Of a DNA stretch of 64,000 bases, positions 51,481 through 59,165 are shown piece by piece. Under the pieces are notes generated by a model, which was not told the origin of the DNA, made no database searches, and was given only the letters and a program-made list of their open reading frames with translations. The position numbers and the translations under genes were made by a program. The stretch covers positions 186,001-250,000 of the forward strand of contig NZ_WRXM01000001.1 in assembly GCF_010119205.1 (NCBI RefSeq), given 5' to 3'. The first letter of the stretch is position 1; each line of letters opens with the position of its first letter. The DNA comes from Haloarcula limicola (GTDB lineage Archaea; Halobacteriota; Halobacteria; Halobacteriales; Haloarculaceae).

Positions 51481-51608
51481 CTCCCCTACGTCGATTCTAC
51501 GGTTGGCCTGTTTATCCAGTGACAGCAATCGCAAGCAGGGAACTCATGCGAACTCGGGGGCAAAATCGCCGTATGGGAAGCTATCCACGATCCGCGCGAA
51601 GTGCCCAG

Positions 51609-51713
51609 ATGAAGTGCATATCCTGCAACGCGCCGGTAGTCCAGCGAGTGGACGACCGATACGTCTGCGTCGACTGCGGCGAATCGCCGATCTCGACAGA
51701 CGAGGTCGCGTAA
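51609..51713 (+). CDS. Small zinc-ribbon protein
   Basis: The 34-residue protein from ATG 51609 reads MKCISCNAPVVQRVDDRYVC and continues VDCGESPISTDEVA. Knuckles CISC and CVDC are 13 residues apart between the inner cysteines, enough for a rubredoxin-type zinc ribbon. In-frame ATGs at 51573 and 51546 would add basic residues; a TATA-like tttatcc (51511-51517) would place a transcript start near 51540, just before 51546, so the 55-residue form is also possible. It follows directly after the tRNA-Lys repeat array. The function is unknown. Confidence 0.6.
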   Translation: MKCISCNAPVVQRVDDRYVCVDCGESPISTDEVA

Positions 51714-51871
51714 CTGTCGCCATCGAGTAGCGATACGGAGTCGAGCGTAAACAGAGCCGGTGCTTTCCGCGAACAGAGGTCCACGTTGTCGCTCGCTAAC
51801 GGGCGTTCCAGACCGAGTGCGACGGTTCCGCCACCCGAAGAGATTTATCCCTCTCCCGAGAGTCCCGAAAT

Positions 51872-52108
51872 ATGACGCTGCCCCTCCTCCAGATGCCGGG
51901 CGCGCCGGAACTGATAATCATTCTGCTGATCTTCGTCGTCGGGCTGGTGATTCTCGTCGGCGCGACCTACTGGGTGTACAACGACGCGCAGAGCCGTGGG
52001 AACGACAACGCGGCCCTCTGGGCCGTCCTGACCGCGCTGGGGTTCTTTATCGGGCTCGTCCCCGGTCTCCTCGTCATCGTCATCTATCTCGTTGTCGGCC
52101 GCGAATAG
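51872..52108 (+). CDS. Two-helix small membrane protein
   Basis: The 78-residue protein has helix 1 (ELIIILLIFVVGLVILVGATYWVY), a polar hairpin (NDAQSRGNDNAALWAV) and helix 2 (LTALGFFIGLVPGLLVIVIYLVV). The WVYNDAQSRGNDNAALW loop occurs in many small archaeal and bacterial membrane proteins with a PLD-nuclease-N-like hairpin. A TATA box (tttat, 51844-51848) lies 26 bases before the ATG, so it is leaderless. Its stop lies 6 bases from the stop of the converging GNAT gene. No function is known. Confidence 0.82.
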   Translation: MTLPLLQMPGAPELIIILLIFVVGLVILVGATYWVYNDAQSRGNDNAALWAVLTALGFFIGLVPGLLVIVIYLVVGRE

Positions 52109-52114
52109 CTCCGC

Positions 52115-52552
52115 TCAGTCGAGGGGTTTCACCATCTCGACGTGCGGAATCCCCGCTTCTTCGAACTCCTCACCGACGGCTTCGTAGCCGAGGCGCTCGT
52201 AGAACCCTCGAACCTGCGTCTGCCCGTGCAGTTTAGCCTCGGTCGCGCCGCGGTCCCCGGCCACCGTCTCGACGGCGTCCATGACGCGAACGCCCAGCCC
52301 CTCGCCGCGGTAGTCGGCGAGGACGGCGACCCGCTCGACTTTCGCAGTCGCCTCTCCGACGAGTCGGAGGCGGGCGGTCGCCACCGGTTCGTCACCGTCC
52401 GTCAGCAGGACGTGCGTGGCGACGCCGTCCTTGTCGTCCATCTCCTCGGCCTCGGAGACGCCCTGTTCCTCGATGAAGACGGTGCGGCGAACCGACCGCG
52501 CCCGGTCGCCGAGCGCGCCGTCGGAACCGACGTAACAGTCGTACGCAGTCAT
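52115..52552 (-). CDS. GNAT family N-acetyltransferase (ElaA/YjcF-like)
   Basis: The 145-residue enzyme starts at ATG 52552 (MTAYDCYVGSDGALGDRARS). It shows RRTVFIEEQGVSEAEEMDDKDGVATHVLL, characteristic of the ElaA/YjcF GNAT branch. The acetyl-CoA loop follows (VERVAVLADYRGEGLGVRVMDAVE), then AKLHGQTQVRGFYERLGYEAVGEEFEEAGIPH. It acetylates an amine of unknown identity. It stands alone, converging with the two-helix protein gene and diverging from the acidic 74-residue protein. Confidence 0.92.
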   Translation of the reverse strand: MTAYDCYVGSDGALGDRARSVRRTVFIEEQGVSEAEEMDDKDGVATHVLLTDGDEPVATARLRLVGEATAKVERVAVLADYRGEGLGVRVMDAVETVAGDRGATEAKLHGQTQVRGFYERLGYEAVGEEFEEAGIPHVEMVKPLD

Positions 52553-52647
52553 GGCCGACGGTAACCGGCCGGCCGCGGAGTATCTTGCGCTCGACGGGGA
52601 CGACGCGCCGAAAACGCCTATGTGTTGGCGGGACAACGTGCGTCCGT

Positions 52648-52872
52648 ATGTCCCACGAGTACGCCAGCGACCACGAACACGACGTGTCCGTCGAGTACCT
52701 CTACCCCGCGGATTCGGACGTACTGGACATCTACGAGCGCGACGACCGTCTCTACGTCGAGGTGGCGACGGTCTGTCCGGAGTGCAGCGAGACGCTGGCG
52801 CTGACCGCGCCCGTCGAGTCGATCTCTGAGGTGGACGTAGACCTGCCGCTGGACGAGGAGTACTACGACTGA
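52648..52872 (+). CDS. Small acidic protein with a CPEC knuckle
   Basis: The 74-residue, very acidic protein starts at ATG 52648 (MSHEYASDHEHDVSVEYLYP). An upstream in-frame ATG would add basic residues. It is beta-rich and contains a single CPEC pair (VATVCPECSETLALTAPVE); with only two cysteines a zinc site would need the N-terminal histidines (HEHD) or a dimer. It ends PLDEEYYD. The neighbours (GNAT, guaB) give no functional hint. I do not recognise a named family with certainty. Confidence 0.75.
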   Translation: MSHEYASDHEHDVSVEYLYPADSDVLDIYERDDRLYVEVATVCPECSETLALTAPVESISEVDVDLPLDEEYYD

Positions 52873-52926
52873 ACGATTCGAGAACGATTCGAGCGGGCGA
52901 GGTGAACCGCCGGAAGGCGAGTCCGG

Positions 52927-54411
52927 TTAGCTCTCGGGGCTGTAGTTGGGCGCTTCGTCCGTGATCATCACGTCGTGGGGATGGCTCTCCTGCTGGCCCG
53001 CCGCGGAGACCCGGACGAACTCGGAGCGCTCCTTGAACTCCGGAATCGTCTCGGCACCGACGTAGCCCATGCCGGACTGCATCCCGCCGACGAGCTGGTG
53101 GAGCTCGGATTCGAGCGACCCCTTGTACGGCGTCGCGGCCTCGACGCCCTCGGGGACGTACTCCTCGTTCTCGTCGTCCTCCTTGAGGTAGCGCTCGCCG
53201 CCGCCCTCGTTCATCGCGCCGACGCTGCCCATCCCGCGGTACTGCTTGTACTTTTTGCCGTTCATCGTGATGACGCGGCCCGGAGCCTCGTCCGTGCCGG
53301 CGAAGTACGACCCGAGCATCACCGCGTCGGCACCGGCGGCGATAGCCTTGATGGCGTCGCCGGAGTAGCGGATGCCGCCGTCGGCGATGACCGGCACGTC
53401 CCGCTCGCTGGCCACGTCGGCGACCTGTGCGACCGCGGAGATCTGGGGCATCCCGGAGCCGGTGACGACGCGAGTCGTACAGATCGAGCCGGGGCCGATG
53501 CCGACCTTGACGCCGTCGGCGAAGTCGACGACGGCCTCCGCGGCCTCGCGGGTGCCGATGTTGCCGACGACGACGTCGGCGTCGACTTCGGCCTTTATCT
53601 CGCGGGCGCTGTCGATGACGTTGGCGTTGTGCGCGTGAGCGCAGTCGATGAAGAGGATGTCCGCACCGGCCTCGTCGGCGATCTGAGCGCGGTCGACCTC
53701 GAACGGGCCGACGGCGGCCCCGGCACGGAGTTTGCCGTCGTCGTCGCGGGCGGCCTCGTCGTACTCGCGGCGCTGGAGGACGCCCTTCATCGTCACGAGC
53801 CCGACGAGTCGGTTGTCGTCGTCGACGATGGGGACGCGCTCGATCTTGTGGTCGTACATCAGCTCGAGCGCCTCGCGGGGGCTCACGTCCTCGGGGGCGG
53901 TGATGACCTCGTCGGTCATGGCCTCGGTGACCGCGTCGGACTCACCGACTTCGAGATACGGGCGGATGTCGGTCCCGGAGATGACGCCGAGCACTTCGCC
54001 GTTCGCTTCGTCGACGACGGGCGCGCCGGAGACGCCCGCTCGCTCCATCATCTCGTCGACCTCTCGCACCGTCTGCTCGGGGCTGGCGGTGACGACGTCG
54101 CGGATGATGAGCTCGTCGGCGCGCTTGACGCGTTCGATCTCGGCGGCCATCTCGTCCGCGTCCATGTTGCGGTGGAGGACGCCGAGGCCGCCCTGTCGGG
54201 CCATGGCGATCGCCATGTCGCTCTCGGTGACGGTGTCCATCGCCGCCGTCAGTACTGGAACGTTGAGCTGCACGCTCTTCGAGACCCGTGTCGCGGTGTC
54301 GGCCTCGTCGGGCTCGACGCGGGACTCCTTCGGTCGCAGCAGTACGTCGTCGAAGGTCAGCGCCTCCGGAACGCGGAGTTTCTCTGAGAAAGGCTCGGAA
54401 TCGTTCGCCAT
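52927..54411 (-). CDS. guaB: Inosine-5'-monophosphate dehydrogenase
   Basis: The 494-residue enzyme oxidises IMP to XMP with NAD+ for GMP synthesis. It starts at ATG 54411 ([20 protein letters not shown]). The TIM barrel ([38 protein letters not shown]) is interrupted by two CBS domains (about 105-225), with [15 protein letters not shown] and [17 protein letters not shown]. The catalytic Cys lies in [15 protein letters not shown], with the phosphate site [16 protein letters not shown] and the flap [11 protein letters not shown]. All key residues are present. The CBS pair usually binds adenine or guanine nucleotides for feedback. Confidence 0.96.
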   Translation of the reverse strand: MANDSEPFSEKLRVPEALTFDDVLLRPKESRVEPDEADTATRVSKSVQLNVPVLTAAMDTVTESDMAIAMARQGGLGVLHRNMDADEMAAEIERVKRADELIIRDVVTASPEQTVREVDEMMERAGVSGAPVVDEANGEVLGVISGTDIRPYLEVGESDAVTEAMTDEVITAPEDVSPREALELMYDHKIERVPIVDDDNRLVGLVTMKGVLQRREYDEAARDDDGKLRAGAAVGPFEVDRAQIADEAGADILFIDCAHAHNANVIDSAREIKAEVDADVVVGNIGTREAAEAVVDFADGVKVGIGPGSICTTRVVTGSGMPQISAVAQVADVASERDVPVIADGGIRYSGDAIKAIAAGADAVMLGSYFAGTDEAPGRVITMNGKKYKQYRGMGSVGAMNEGGGERYLKEDDENEEYVPEGVEAATPYKGSLESELHQLVGGMQSGMGYVGAETIPEFKERSEFVRVSAAGQQESHPHDVMITDEAPNYSPES

Positions 54412-54609
54412 GTAAATCGTCCAGTACGGCCGGCCAAAAACGTTGCGAGACTCGACAGGAGTGGGGTTCGCTGACACACGAGGGTGTTCAGCAAACCCCT
54501 CCGAATCGATACAGTTGTCCAGTTCGATGTGCCTGTTTCGCACGTTTCACGGGGTGTGGGGGCGGTTCTCACACAACGTTTAATACTCTACTGAAAGATA
54601 GTTATATAC
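54412..54609. promoter_or_regulatory. Upstream region of guaB and of the DUF5794 transcript
   Basis: It holds no gene. The guaB side has a weak promoter (cgatttac before the ATG). On the plus strand a TATA box gtttaata (54578-54585) lies 28 bases before an ATG at 54610, and a second AT-rich gttatatac (54601-54609) touches that ATG. The short direct pair ggggttcgctgac/gtgttcagcaaacccc is a partial inverted repeat (54463-54508). Confidence 0.45.
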
Positions 54610-54783
54610 ATGCGTCCCTTCGAATCCACCTCTGTGGCCACCGACCGGCAAGCGCTGTGCTCGACGGCGGCTGAGAATACATTTCGGGGTGGGTTCGGCA
54701 AGCAGAAACGGTGTGTCCGCGGCTCTCGGGACGACGCGGGAGACACCCACCGGGTACCGGGATATCCCCGACTCGCCCACTAG
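54610..54783 (+). CDS. Possible 57-residue leaderless microprotein directly upstream of DUF5794
   Basis: The frame runs from ATG 54610 to TAG 54781-54783, and the DUF5794 ATG follows with no gap (TAGATG). It begins MRPFESTSVATDRQALCSTA and ends YPRLAH. The TATA box at 54578-54585 is 28 bases before the ATG, the normal haloarchaeal leaderless distance, and no other promoter for DUF5794 is visible. Against it: the product is basic, and third-position GC (about 70%) is lower than in neighbouring genes. It may be a real microprotein, a leader peptide or chance. Confidence 0.3.
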   Translation: MRPFESTSVATDRQALCSTAAENTFRGGFGKQKRCVRGSRDDAGDTHRVPGYPRLAH

Positions 54784-55671
54784 ATGAGCAGCTCCAGACA
54801 CCCGGTCGCCCTCGACATCGAGCGGCGGGTCGGTCGCGGCGGCCGACTGCTGGCGACCGTCATGGCCCTGCCGTTAGTCGACGGGATCTTCCCGGTGCTC
54901 GTCCTCGCGGGCGCGCTCTCGACGTGGACCGGCATGCTCGAAGTCGGCCTGCTGGTGTTCGGCGGGTCGGCGATGGTCGCCGTCGTGCTGGCCGAGATGG
55001 AGGGCGGCCCCCGCGAACAGGCCCGAGCGGTGCTCCTCATCGGGGCCGTCCTCGTGCCGCTCGCGGTCGTCGAAGCGGCCATCGCACCGACGATCGCCGG
55101 CGTCGTCCAGCTCCCCGTCTTCCAGCGGTTCGCCGGCATCGTCATCCTCGCCATCGCCGCCCAGACCGCGAGCGCTCGGATCGGCGAGATACTGCCGCGA
55201 CCGGCGGTCATCGTCGGTCTCGGCCTGCTCGCCAGCGTCGACCCGTCCGGCGCGACGCTGGTCGTCGAGGCCAACCCGGAGACGCTCGCCCGGGCCGCGG
55301 CCACCGCCGGCGTCGGCGTCGGGTTCGCGCTCCTCGTCGCGCTGGCCAGTCCGTGGCTCCGCAACGCCGTCGACATCGACCGCTTCCGCTTCGGGAGCGC
55401 CGTCGCGCTCGGCATCCTCGCGCTCTCCGTGCTCGGACTGGTCCCCACGGAGGCGCCGGTCGCGCTCGCGGCGCTGGCCGTCACGGGCCTCCTCTCGTTC
55501 GACCCGGACAACGCCCGCGAGCGCCACAGCGAGTACCGCCCCGACGCGGTGGACCTGACCGCCGCCTTCGCCGACGGCGGCGCCTCGCAGGGCGTCGCCG
55601 CCGACGAACAGACCGACGAGGGCGAGACCGTCGAGTACGACGCCAATCAGGAGCGCGCCCCGTGGCTCTGA
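54784..55671 (+). CDS. DUF5794 membrane protein
   Basis: The 295-residue protein has about seven transmembrane helices, starting SRHPVALDIERRVGRGGRLL with the first helix VMALPLVDGIFPVLVLAGAL. Conserved-looking motifs are LAEMEGGPREQARAVLLIG, ASARIGEILPRPAVIVGLGLL and ASVDPSG. The C-terminal 65 residues are hydrophilic and acidic and probably cytosolic. I recognise the haloarchaeal DUF5794 pattern (from memory); its function is unknown. A DUF5795 gene follows 39 bases downstream in the same orientation, and the numbers reflect that these families were defined as neighbours. Confidence 0.85.
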   Translation: MSSSRHPVALDIERRVGRGGRLLATVMALPLVDGIFPVLVLAGALSTWTGMLEVGLLVFGGSAMVAVVLAEMEGGPREQARAVLLIGAVLVPLAVVEAAIAPTIAGVVQLPVFQRFAGIVILAIAAQTASARIGEILPRPAVIVGLGLLASVDPSGATLVVEANPETLARAAATAGVGVGFALLVALASPWLRNAVDIDRFRFGSAVALGILALSVLGLVPTEAPVALAALAVTGLLSFDPDNARERHSEYRPDAVDLTAAFADGGASQGVAADEQTDEGETVEYDANQERAPWL

Positions 55672-55710
55672 ACGGGAAGGCTTAGGCCTCTCACGCTCGG
55701 CGGGTTCGAC

Positions 55711-55938
55711 ATGGCCGACAACCGCGTCGTGCAAGGGCGAATGCAGACTCCCGAGAGCCTCGCCGAACTCGTCGAGGGAGAGAGTGTCATGGACGCCGAA
55801 CCGATCGAGGACGCCGACCGCGAGTGCCCGGAGTGCGGCGGCAACGTCCTCGAAGTGGGCTACATGCCTTCTGCGATGGAGTTCGTCACGGGCTACAAGT
55901 GCCAGGACTGCGACTGGTCCGAGGTCGACCGCGACTGA
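55711..55938 (+). CDS. DUF5795 zinc-ribbon protein
   Basis: The 75-residue protein begins MADNRVVQGRMQTPESLAEL and ends with a zinc ribbon: RECPECGGNVLEVGYMPSAM, then EFVTGYKCQDCDWSEVDRD. The knuckles CPEC and CQDC are complete. The middle is acidic. It lies 39 bases after DUF5794 and about 55 bases before tRNA-Trp, with which it may be close-packed but not co-transcribed, since the tRNA has its own TATA box. The function is unknown. Confidence 0.86.
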   Translation: MADNRVVQGRMQTPESLAELVEGESVMDAEPIEDADRECPECGGNVLEVGYMPSAMEFVTGYKCQDCDWSEVDRD

Positions 55939-55992
55939 CCGCCGTCTGCCAATCGAAATCCCTTTAGTGCAACTGCTCAAACGACGGAGTGC

Positions 55993-56173
55993 GGGGTCGT
56001 GGCCTAGTCCGGGAAGGCGGCTGACTCCAGAGGCCACGCGCCTGGGACGAAACTCCAAGGGCTGATATACTGAGCGGCCGGCTGATCACCGGTTCGCGAC
56101 GATGACCCTCTGGAGTTCCGAGGCGCAGGACGGAGATATCAGCCGATCGGGGGTTCAAATCCCTCCGACCCCA
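55993..56173 (+). tRNA. tRNA-Trp (CCA) with a 107-base intron
   Basis: Exon 1 (55993-56030) gives acceptor ggggtcg, the D-arm and the anticodon stem gctga with loop ctccag; the anticodon CCA is 56027-56029. Exon 2 (56138-56173) gives the rest of the stem (tcagc), the T-arm ggggg-ttcaaat-ccctc, acceptor cgacccc and discriminator A. The mature tRNA is 74 bases. The intron sits after position 37, the standard archaeal site. A TATA-like tttag is centred 28 bases upstream. CCA is not encoded. The intron is also a guide RNA (next entry). Confidence 0.96.
56031..56137 (+). ncRNA. Box C/D guide RNA inside the tRNA-Trp intron (targets C34 and U39)
   Basis: Two guides are visible. Guide 1, ggctgatat, ends one base before a ctga (D' box) and pairs with atatcagcc at the intron/exon 2 junction; the fifth base upstream of the D' box falls on U39. 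Guide 2, cctctggagt, ends one base before ccga (D box) and pairs with actccagagg at the anticodon; the fifth base falls on C34. A box C'-like gatga precedes guide 2; the first box C is less clear (gacgaa). Halophilic tRNA-Trp introns are known to guide these two 2'-O-methylations, and the derived targets agree exactly. Confidence 0.9.
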
Positions 56174-56289
56174 CTATCTCTGCGCGCTCACACTTCGTGA
56201 GCGCGCTGTATCGTTGTCGAGGAGGGATTTGAACCACGCGAGACGAACGAAGTGAGTCTCGCAGTCGGGTGAATAATCCCTCCGACCCA
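56152..56289. repeat. Direct and inverted copies of the tRNA-Trp 3' end
   Basis: Bases 56221-56235 (ggagggatttgaacc) are a perfect 15-base inverted copy of the tRNA-Trp T-arm at 56152-56166. A direct copy of the T-arm/acceptor end lies at 56275-56288 (14 of 14 bases, aatccctccgaccc). A strong hairpin gcgcgctcac/gtgagcgcgc (56182-56206) lies between tRNA and inverted copy. The order tRNA end, hairpin, inverted copy, direct copy is the same as after tRNA-Lys. No gene is supported from 56174 to 56377. Confidence 0.8.
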
Positions 56290-56377
56290 TTGCTCGCATC
56301 CGACGTCCGAAACAGCACCGAGAGCGATTCTACCGACTGATTAGTTCCGCCGGGCTCTCGCTAGCGAAGCCGAGCGA

Positions 56378-57802
56378 TCAAGACTCCTGATCGTCGGTCT
56401 CGTCCGGGAGAACGTCCACGATATCGCCGTCGACGTCTTCGTCGAGATCTCCGTCCGAATCCGCATATCCGTAAGCTAATCCGGCCGCACCACCGAGGAG
56501 GCCGGCTTGCTGTGGGTCGTCGAACTCGCCCGTCTGATTGGCATATCGCGTCGCCATCTTCTGGCCCTCGATCACGGCCTCGATATCGACTTCCGAGAGC
56601 CACTTCGCGTACGCTTCGTCGAGTTCGCCGTGGTCCATCTGGCTCAGATATTCGGCCATGCCCAGCGTGGCACCGGCCCCATGGCTACCGGCACCTGGCG
56701 TGGACGCGAGCTGCGAGCTCCGGTCCTTTGCGTTCACGGCGAGCTGTAACGGCTCGATTCTGGCCGCCAGCGAGCGGGGATTCGCGCTGGCGTACGCACC
56801 AGTCGCCGCGCCGCCGGCCAGAAGCGCGGCGATCCCGGCGGTCGTAGAGAAGGGGGCCGATACCGCCGCGGTGCCGAACCCGAGCACGGCCCCTAACGAG
56901 TACTTCCCCACGTCCTTCGGGTCGGCGTTGCTCGCGGTACGGGCCAGCCGCTGCCGAAGGCCCGCTACGTCGACTGACGGCTTGGCTAGCTGCGTCGTGG
57001 ACTCGGACTCCGAGATCCCCGGCTGGGAATCCCCGATCCCCGGCATCGCGGCTATCTGTCGCCCCAGGTCGGCCATCGAATCGGATTCGGCGACGGCCTG
57101 GTCGAAGTGAGTCTCTTCGGACCGTTTCCCGAACAGTGCCGCGACGGCATACAGCGCGGATTCCGCGTCGTCCGCGTCGGCGATCTCCGCGTCGATCTCG
57201 TCGTGGAACTTCGCGGCACTCGACTCCTCGGAGTCCACGCTCTCGTTCAAATCCCCGGCGATACGAGCGGCCGTCTCGAACGACTCCCGGTCGGTATCCA
57301 GAGCGAACTCGTACTGATACCCCTGTAGATCCGTAACGACGAGTTTGTCCGACCGCCAACTGGAGGAGCTATCGACTCCGACAGTCTCGACGAAGGGGAC
57401 CTCGACGAGTTGCGACTCCTCGTCGCGCGGAAAGACGGCGAGGACTCGTTCGTCGGTGATGAGGAGATGTCCCGAATCCAGTATTCCTGCCGAGATATTC
57501 CACGACGAGTCCGCTGTCTCTACGGTACACTTCTTGACCTCGCAGATGAACTCGGGCCGTTCGCTCCGTCTCAGATAGCCTCCCAGGGGTCTGTCGTAGG
57601 ACTCGTGTTTCGAGCGGAGGTTGTGAAAGGAGACGCTCTCGTGCCGGGCGTTCGTCGCTATTTCAGAGAAATGTCTACCCATCTCGTGGTCGTCAACGCC
57701 CTCGGCCGATGCGACTTCTTCCGGTGAGGGTGACCCACATTCGGGACAGTAGCGAGCATGTGGAACGGTCTGTTTACAGTCCCTACATAGGTAGCCGGGC
57801 AT
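56378..57802 (-). CDS. Zinc-ribbon, PH-like and membrane-domain protein of unknown function
   Basis: The 474-residue protein opens with a zinc ribbon (YLCRDCKQTVPHARYCPECGSP). A region about 85-185 (ISAGILDSGHLLITDERVLAVFPR, KLVVTDLQGYQYEFALDT) has the pattern of a bacterial PH-like (YokE/short PH) domain. A helical linker follows, then two hydrophobic segments (YSLGAVLGFGTAAVSAPFSTT and AGIAALLAGGAATGAYAS). Another Gly/Ala stretch (GLLGGAAGLAYGYAD) precedes the acidic tail. Codon use is a little less GC-rich than in neighbours. It lies directly next to the tRNA-Trp repeat, so it could be the cargo of an integrated element. The function is unknown. Confidence 0.78.
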   Translation of the reverse strand: MPGYLCRDCKQTVPHARYCPECGSPSPEEVASAEGVDDHEMGRHFSEIATNARHESVSFHNLRSKHESYDRPLGGYLRRSERPEFICEVKKCTVETADSSWNISAGILDSGHLLITDERVLAVFPRDEESQLVEVPFVETVGVDSSSSWRSDKLVVTDLQGYQYEFALDTDRESFETAARIAGDLNESVDSEESSAAKFHDEIDAEIADADDAESALYAVAALFGKRSEETHFDQAVAESDSMADLGRQIAAMPGIGDSQPGISESESTTQLAKPSVDVAGLRQRLARTASNADPKDVGKYSLGAVLGFGTAAVSAPFSTTAGIAALLAGGAATGAYASANPRSLAARIEPLQLAVNAKDRSSQLASTPGAGSHGAGATLGMAEYLSQMDHGELDEAYAKWLSEVDIEAVIEGQKMATRYANQTGEFDDPQQAGLLGGAAGLAYGYADSDGDLDEDVDGDIVDVLPDETDDQES

Positions 57803-57908
57803 AGGGAGAAAACGGCATCAGCCCACTTGTGACTTCCTCCCCGAAATGACGCGGACCCGAGAGCGGACTGAGCGACGCTCGGAAAAAATGGGTTCGCAGA
57901 CGGCGTCG

Positions 57909-58331
57909 TTATCCGTCCGCGAGGTCGAGTTGCTCGAACATCTCTCGAACGTCGAAGTACACTCGGTGTTCCTGAATCTCGCCGTCGGCGAGCCGGACCG
58001 TATCCATCCCGTGGAGTTCCATCGCGTTACCGGTCGGGGGGAACTCCCCGAACTGTCCCTCGTGTGTCCCCGTGACCGTCCACTCGGCCATGACGGTGTC
58101 GCCGCTCGCGAGCATCTCGTCGATCGTCACGTGGAAGTCCGGGAAGCCCTCGTGGAGCTCCCGGAGATACGCTTCGAGCCCGTCACGGCCTTCGACGACA
58201 GTCGGATAACTGGGGTCGTGGACCGTGATCGACTCCGAGACCACTTCGGGAATCTTCCCGTACTGCTTCTCGTTCCAGAGCTCCTGATAGTCCTGCATGA
58301 GCCCTTCGACGTCTGGTGTGGCTGTTGCCAT
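57909..58331 (-). CDS. SnoaL-like ester cyclase / NTF2-fold protein
   Basis: The 140-residue protein starts at ATG 58331 (MATATPDVEGLMQDYQELWN). The NTF2/SnoaL pattern is complete: an N-terminal helix with the polar YQELWNEKQYGKIPEVVSESI, then ITVHDPSYPTVVEGRDGLEAYL, the strand FPDFHVTIDEMLASGDTVMAEWTVTGTH, and the final sheet LHGMDTVRLADGEIQEHRVYFDV. Such proteins are cyclases, isomerases or binding proteins of small ketones. The substrate is unknown. The next gene upstream lies 200 bases away, and a TATA-like gttaatag region before the start on the minus strand suggests its own promoter. Confidence 0.88.
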   Translation of the reverse strand: MATATPDVEGLMQDYQELWNEKQYGKIPEVVSESITVHDPSYPTVVEGRDGLEAYLRELHEGFPDFHVTIDEMLASGDTVMAEWTVTGTHEGQFGEFPPTGNAMELHGMDTVRLADGEIQEHRVYFDVREMFEQLDLADG

Positions 58332-58534
58332 ACGTGTTCTCCCTGGCGAACGTTCGTCCCGATACTCTCCCGTCGCTCGGCGCGTCAGAACGTTCGTCCG
58401 GAACTTCGGACGCGGGCGTGTTAATAGTTAACACTACACATTGAACTCGTTCGGCAGCCTCCGTCGGCCGCGCAGTCGTCGGGAGGACAGGATCGCAAGG
58501 GTGCTGAGAGGGGAAAAGCGGACAGCGCCGACGC

Positions 58535-58888
58535 CTACAGCCGCTGATCGAACTGCTGTTGGAACTTCGAACGGAGTTCAGTCTCGGACGAGTGGTCGTC
58601 GTGGTCGGCGAGCGCGTCGACTATCTCGGACGCTTCGGGTCGGGAGAACTCGATTTCGTGGTCGTCGTCGCTATCGAAGACGTCGATGAACGCGTCGTCG
58701 AGAGTGTGCTCGTCGCTGTCGAAGTGCTCGTCCTTGAACCCGAACTCGCGCTGGAGGAACTCCTTGACGTTGAGTGCGCGTCGCTCGTCGCGTCCGGACT
58801 CCGCCACTCGGTGCTCGGAGAGCGCGTTGATCACTTCTCTGCCTTCGCTCTCCGTGAGTTCGATCGTTTCGGTCTCTGTGTCGCTCAT
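58535..58888 (-). CDS. Acidic helical protein of unknown function
   Basis: The 117-residue acidic protein starts at ATG 58888 (MSDTETETIELTESEGREVI). It has two similar parts: LTESEGREVINALSEHRVAES and FSRPEASEIVDALADHDDHSS share the pattern S/E-x-E-x-x-E/I-V-x-A-L-x-x-H. It may be an internal duplication of a short helix-turn. A central hydrophilic region contains KEFLQREFGFKDEHFDSDEH. No cysteines and no membrane segments are present. I do not recognise it. It diverges from the large repeat protein with 277 bases between, which hold no gene but a short palindrome (gtaatcc/ggattac near 58980-58995). Confidence 0.7.
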   Translation of the reverse strand: MSDTETETIELTESEGREVINALSEHRVAESGRDERRALNVKEFLQREFGFKDEHFDSDEHTLDDAFIDVFDSDDDHEIEFSRPEASEIVDALADHDDHSSETELRSKFQQQFDQRL

Positions 58889-59165
58889 GGTGCCTTCAGC
58901 GAGCTAGACTGGGTTCGGGGAAAAACGCGCTGTGCTTGCATGTCCCACGGGCGGCGCAGTGACCGCCGGTCCGTCGCTCGGTAATCCCGGATTACGCGAG
59001 CGGCCGGATACCGGGCGGTCGGGGGTTAGCGCGACGCTATCGTGATAGAGTCTGCCATACAAAGTGGTTCTCGCGGGAGGTTGTCGCGTAGATGGCGCAC
59101 AGCAGCGGACGCCGAGAGCGGCCGACGTTCCCGCGAGAGACGCGCGATAGGTCCGTCGACGGCCG

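Noticed and set aside
51196-51522. Plus-strand 108-codon frame over the tRNA-Lys repeats
   Set aside because: It only reads through the repeated tRNA-end copies (VQIPSGP twice) and has no start context.
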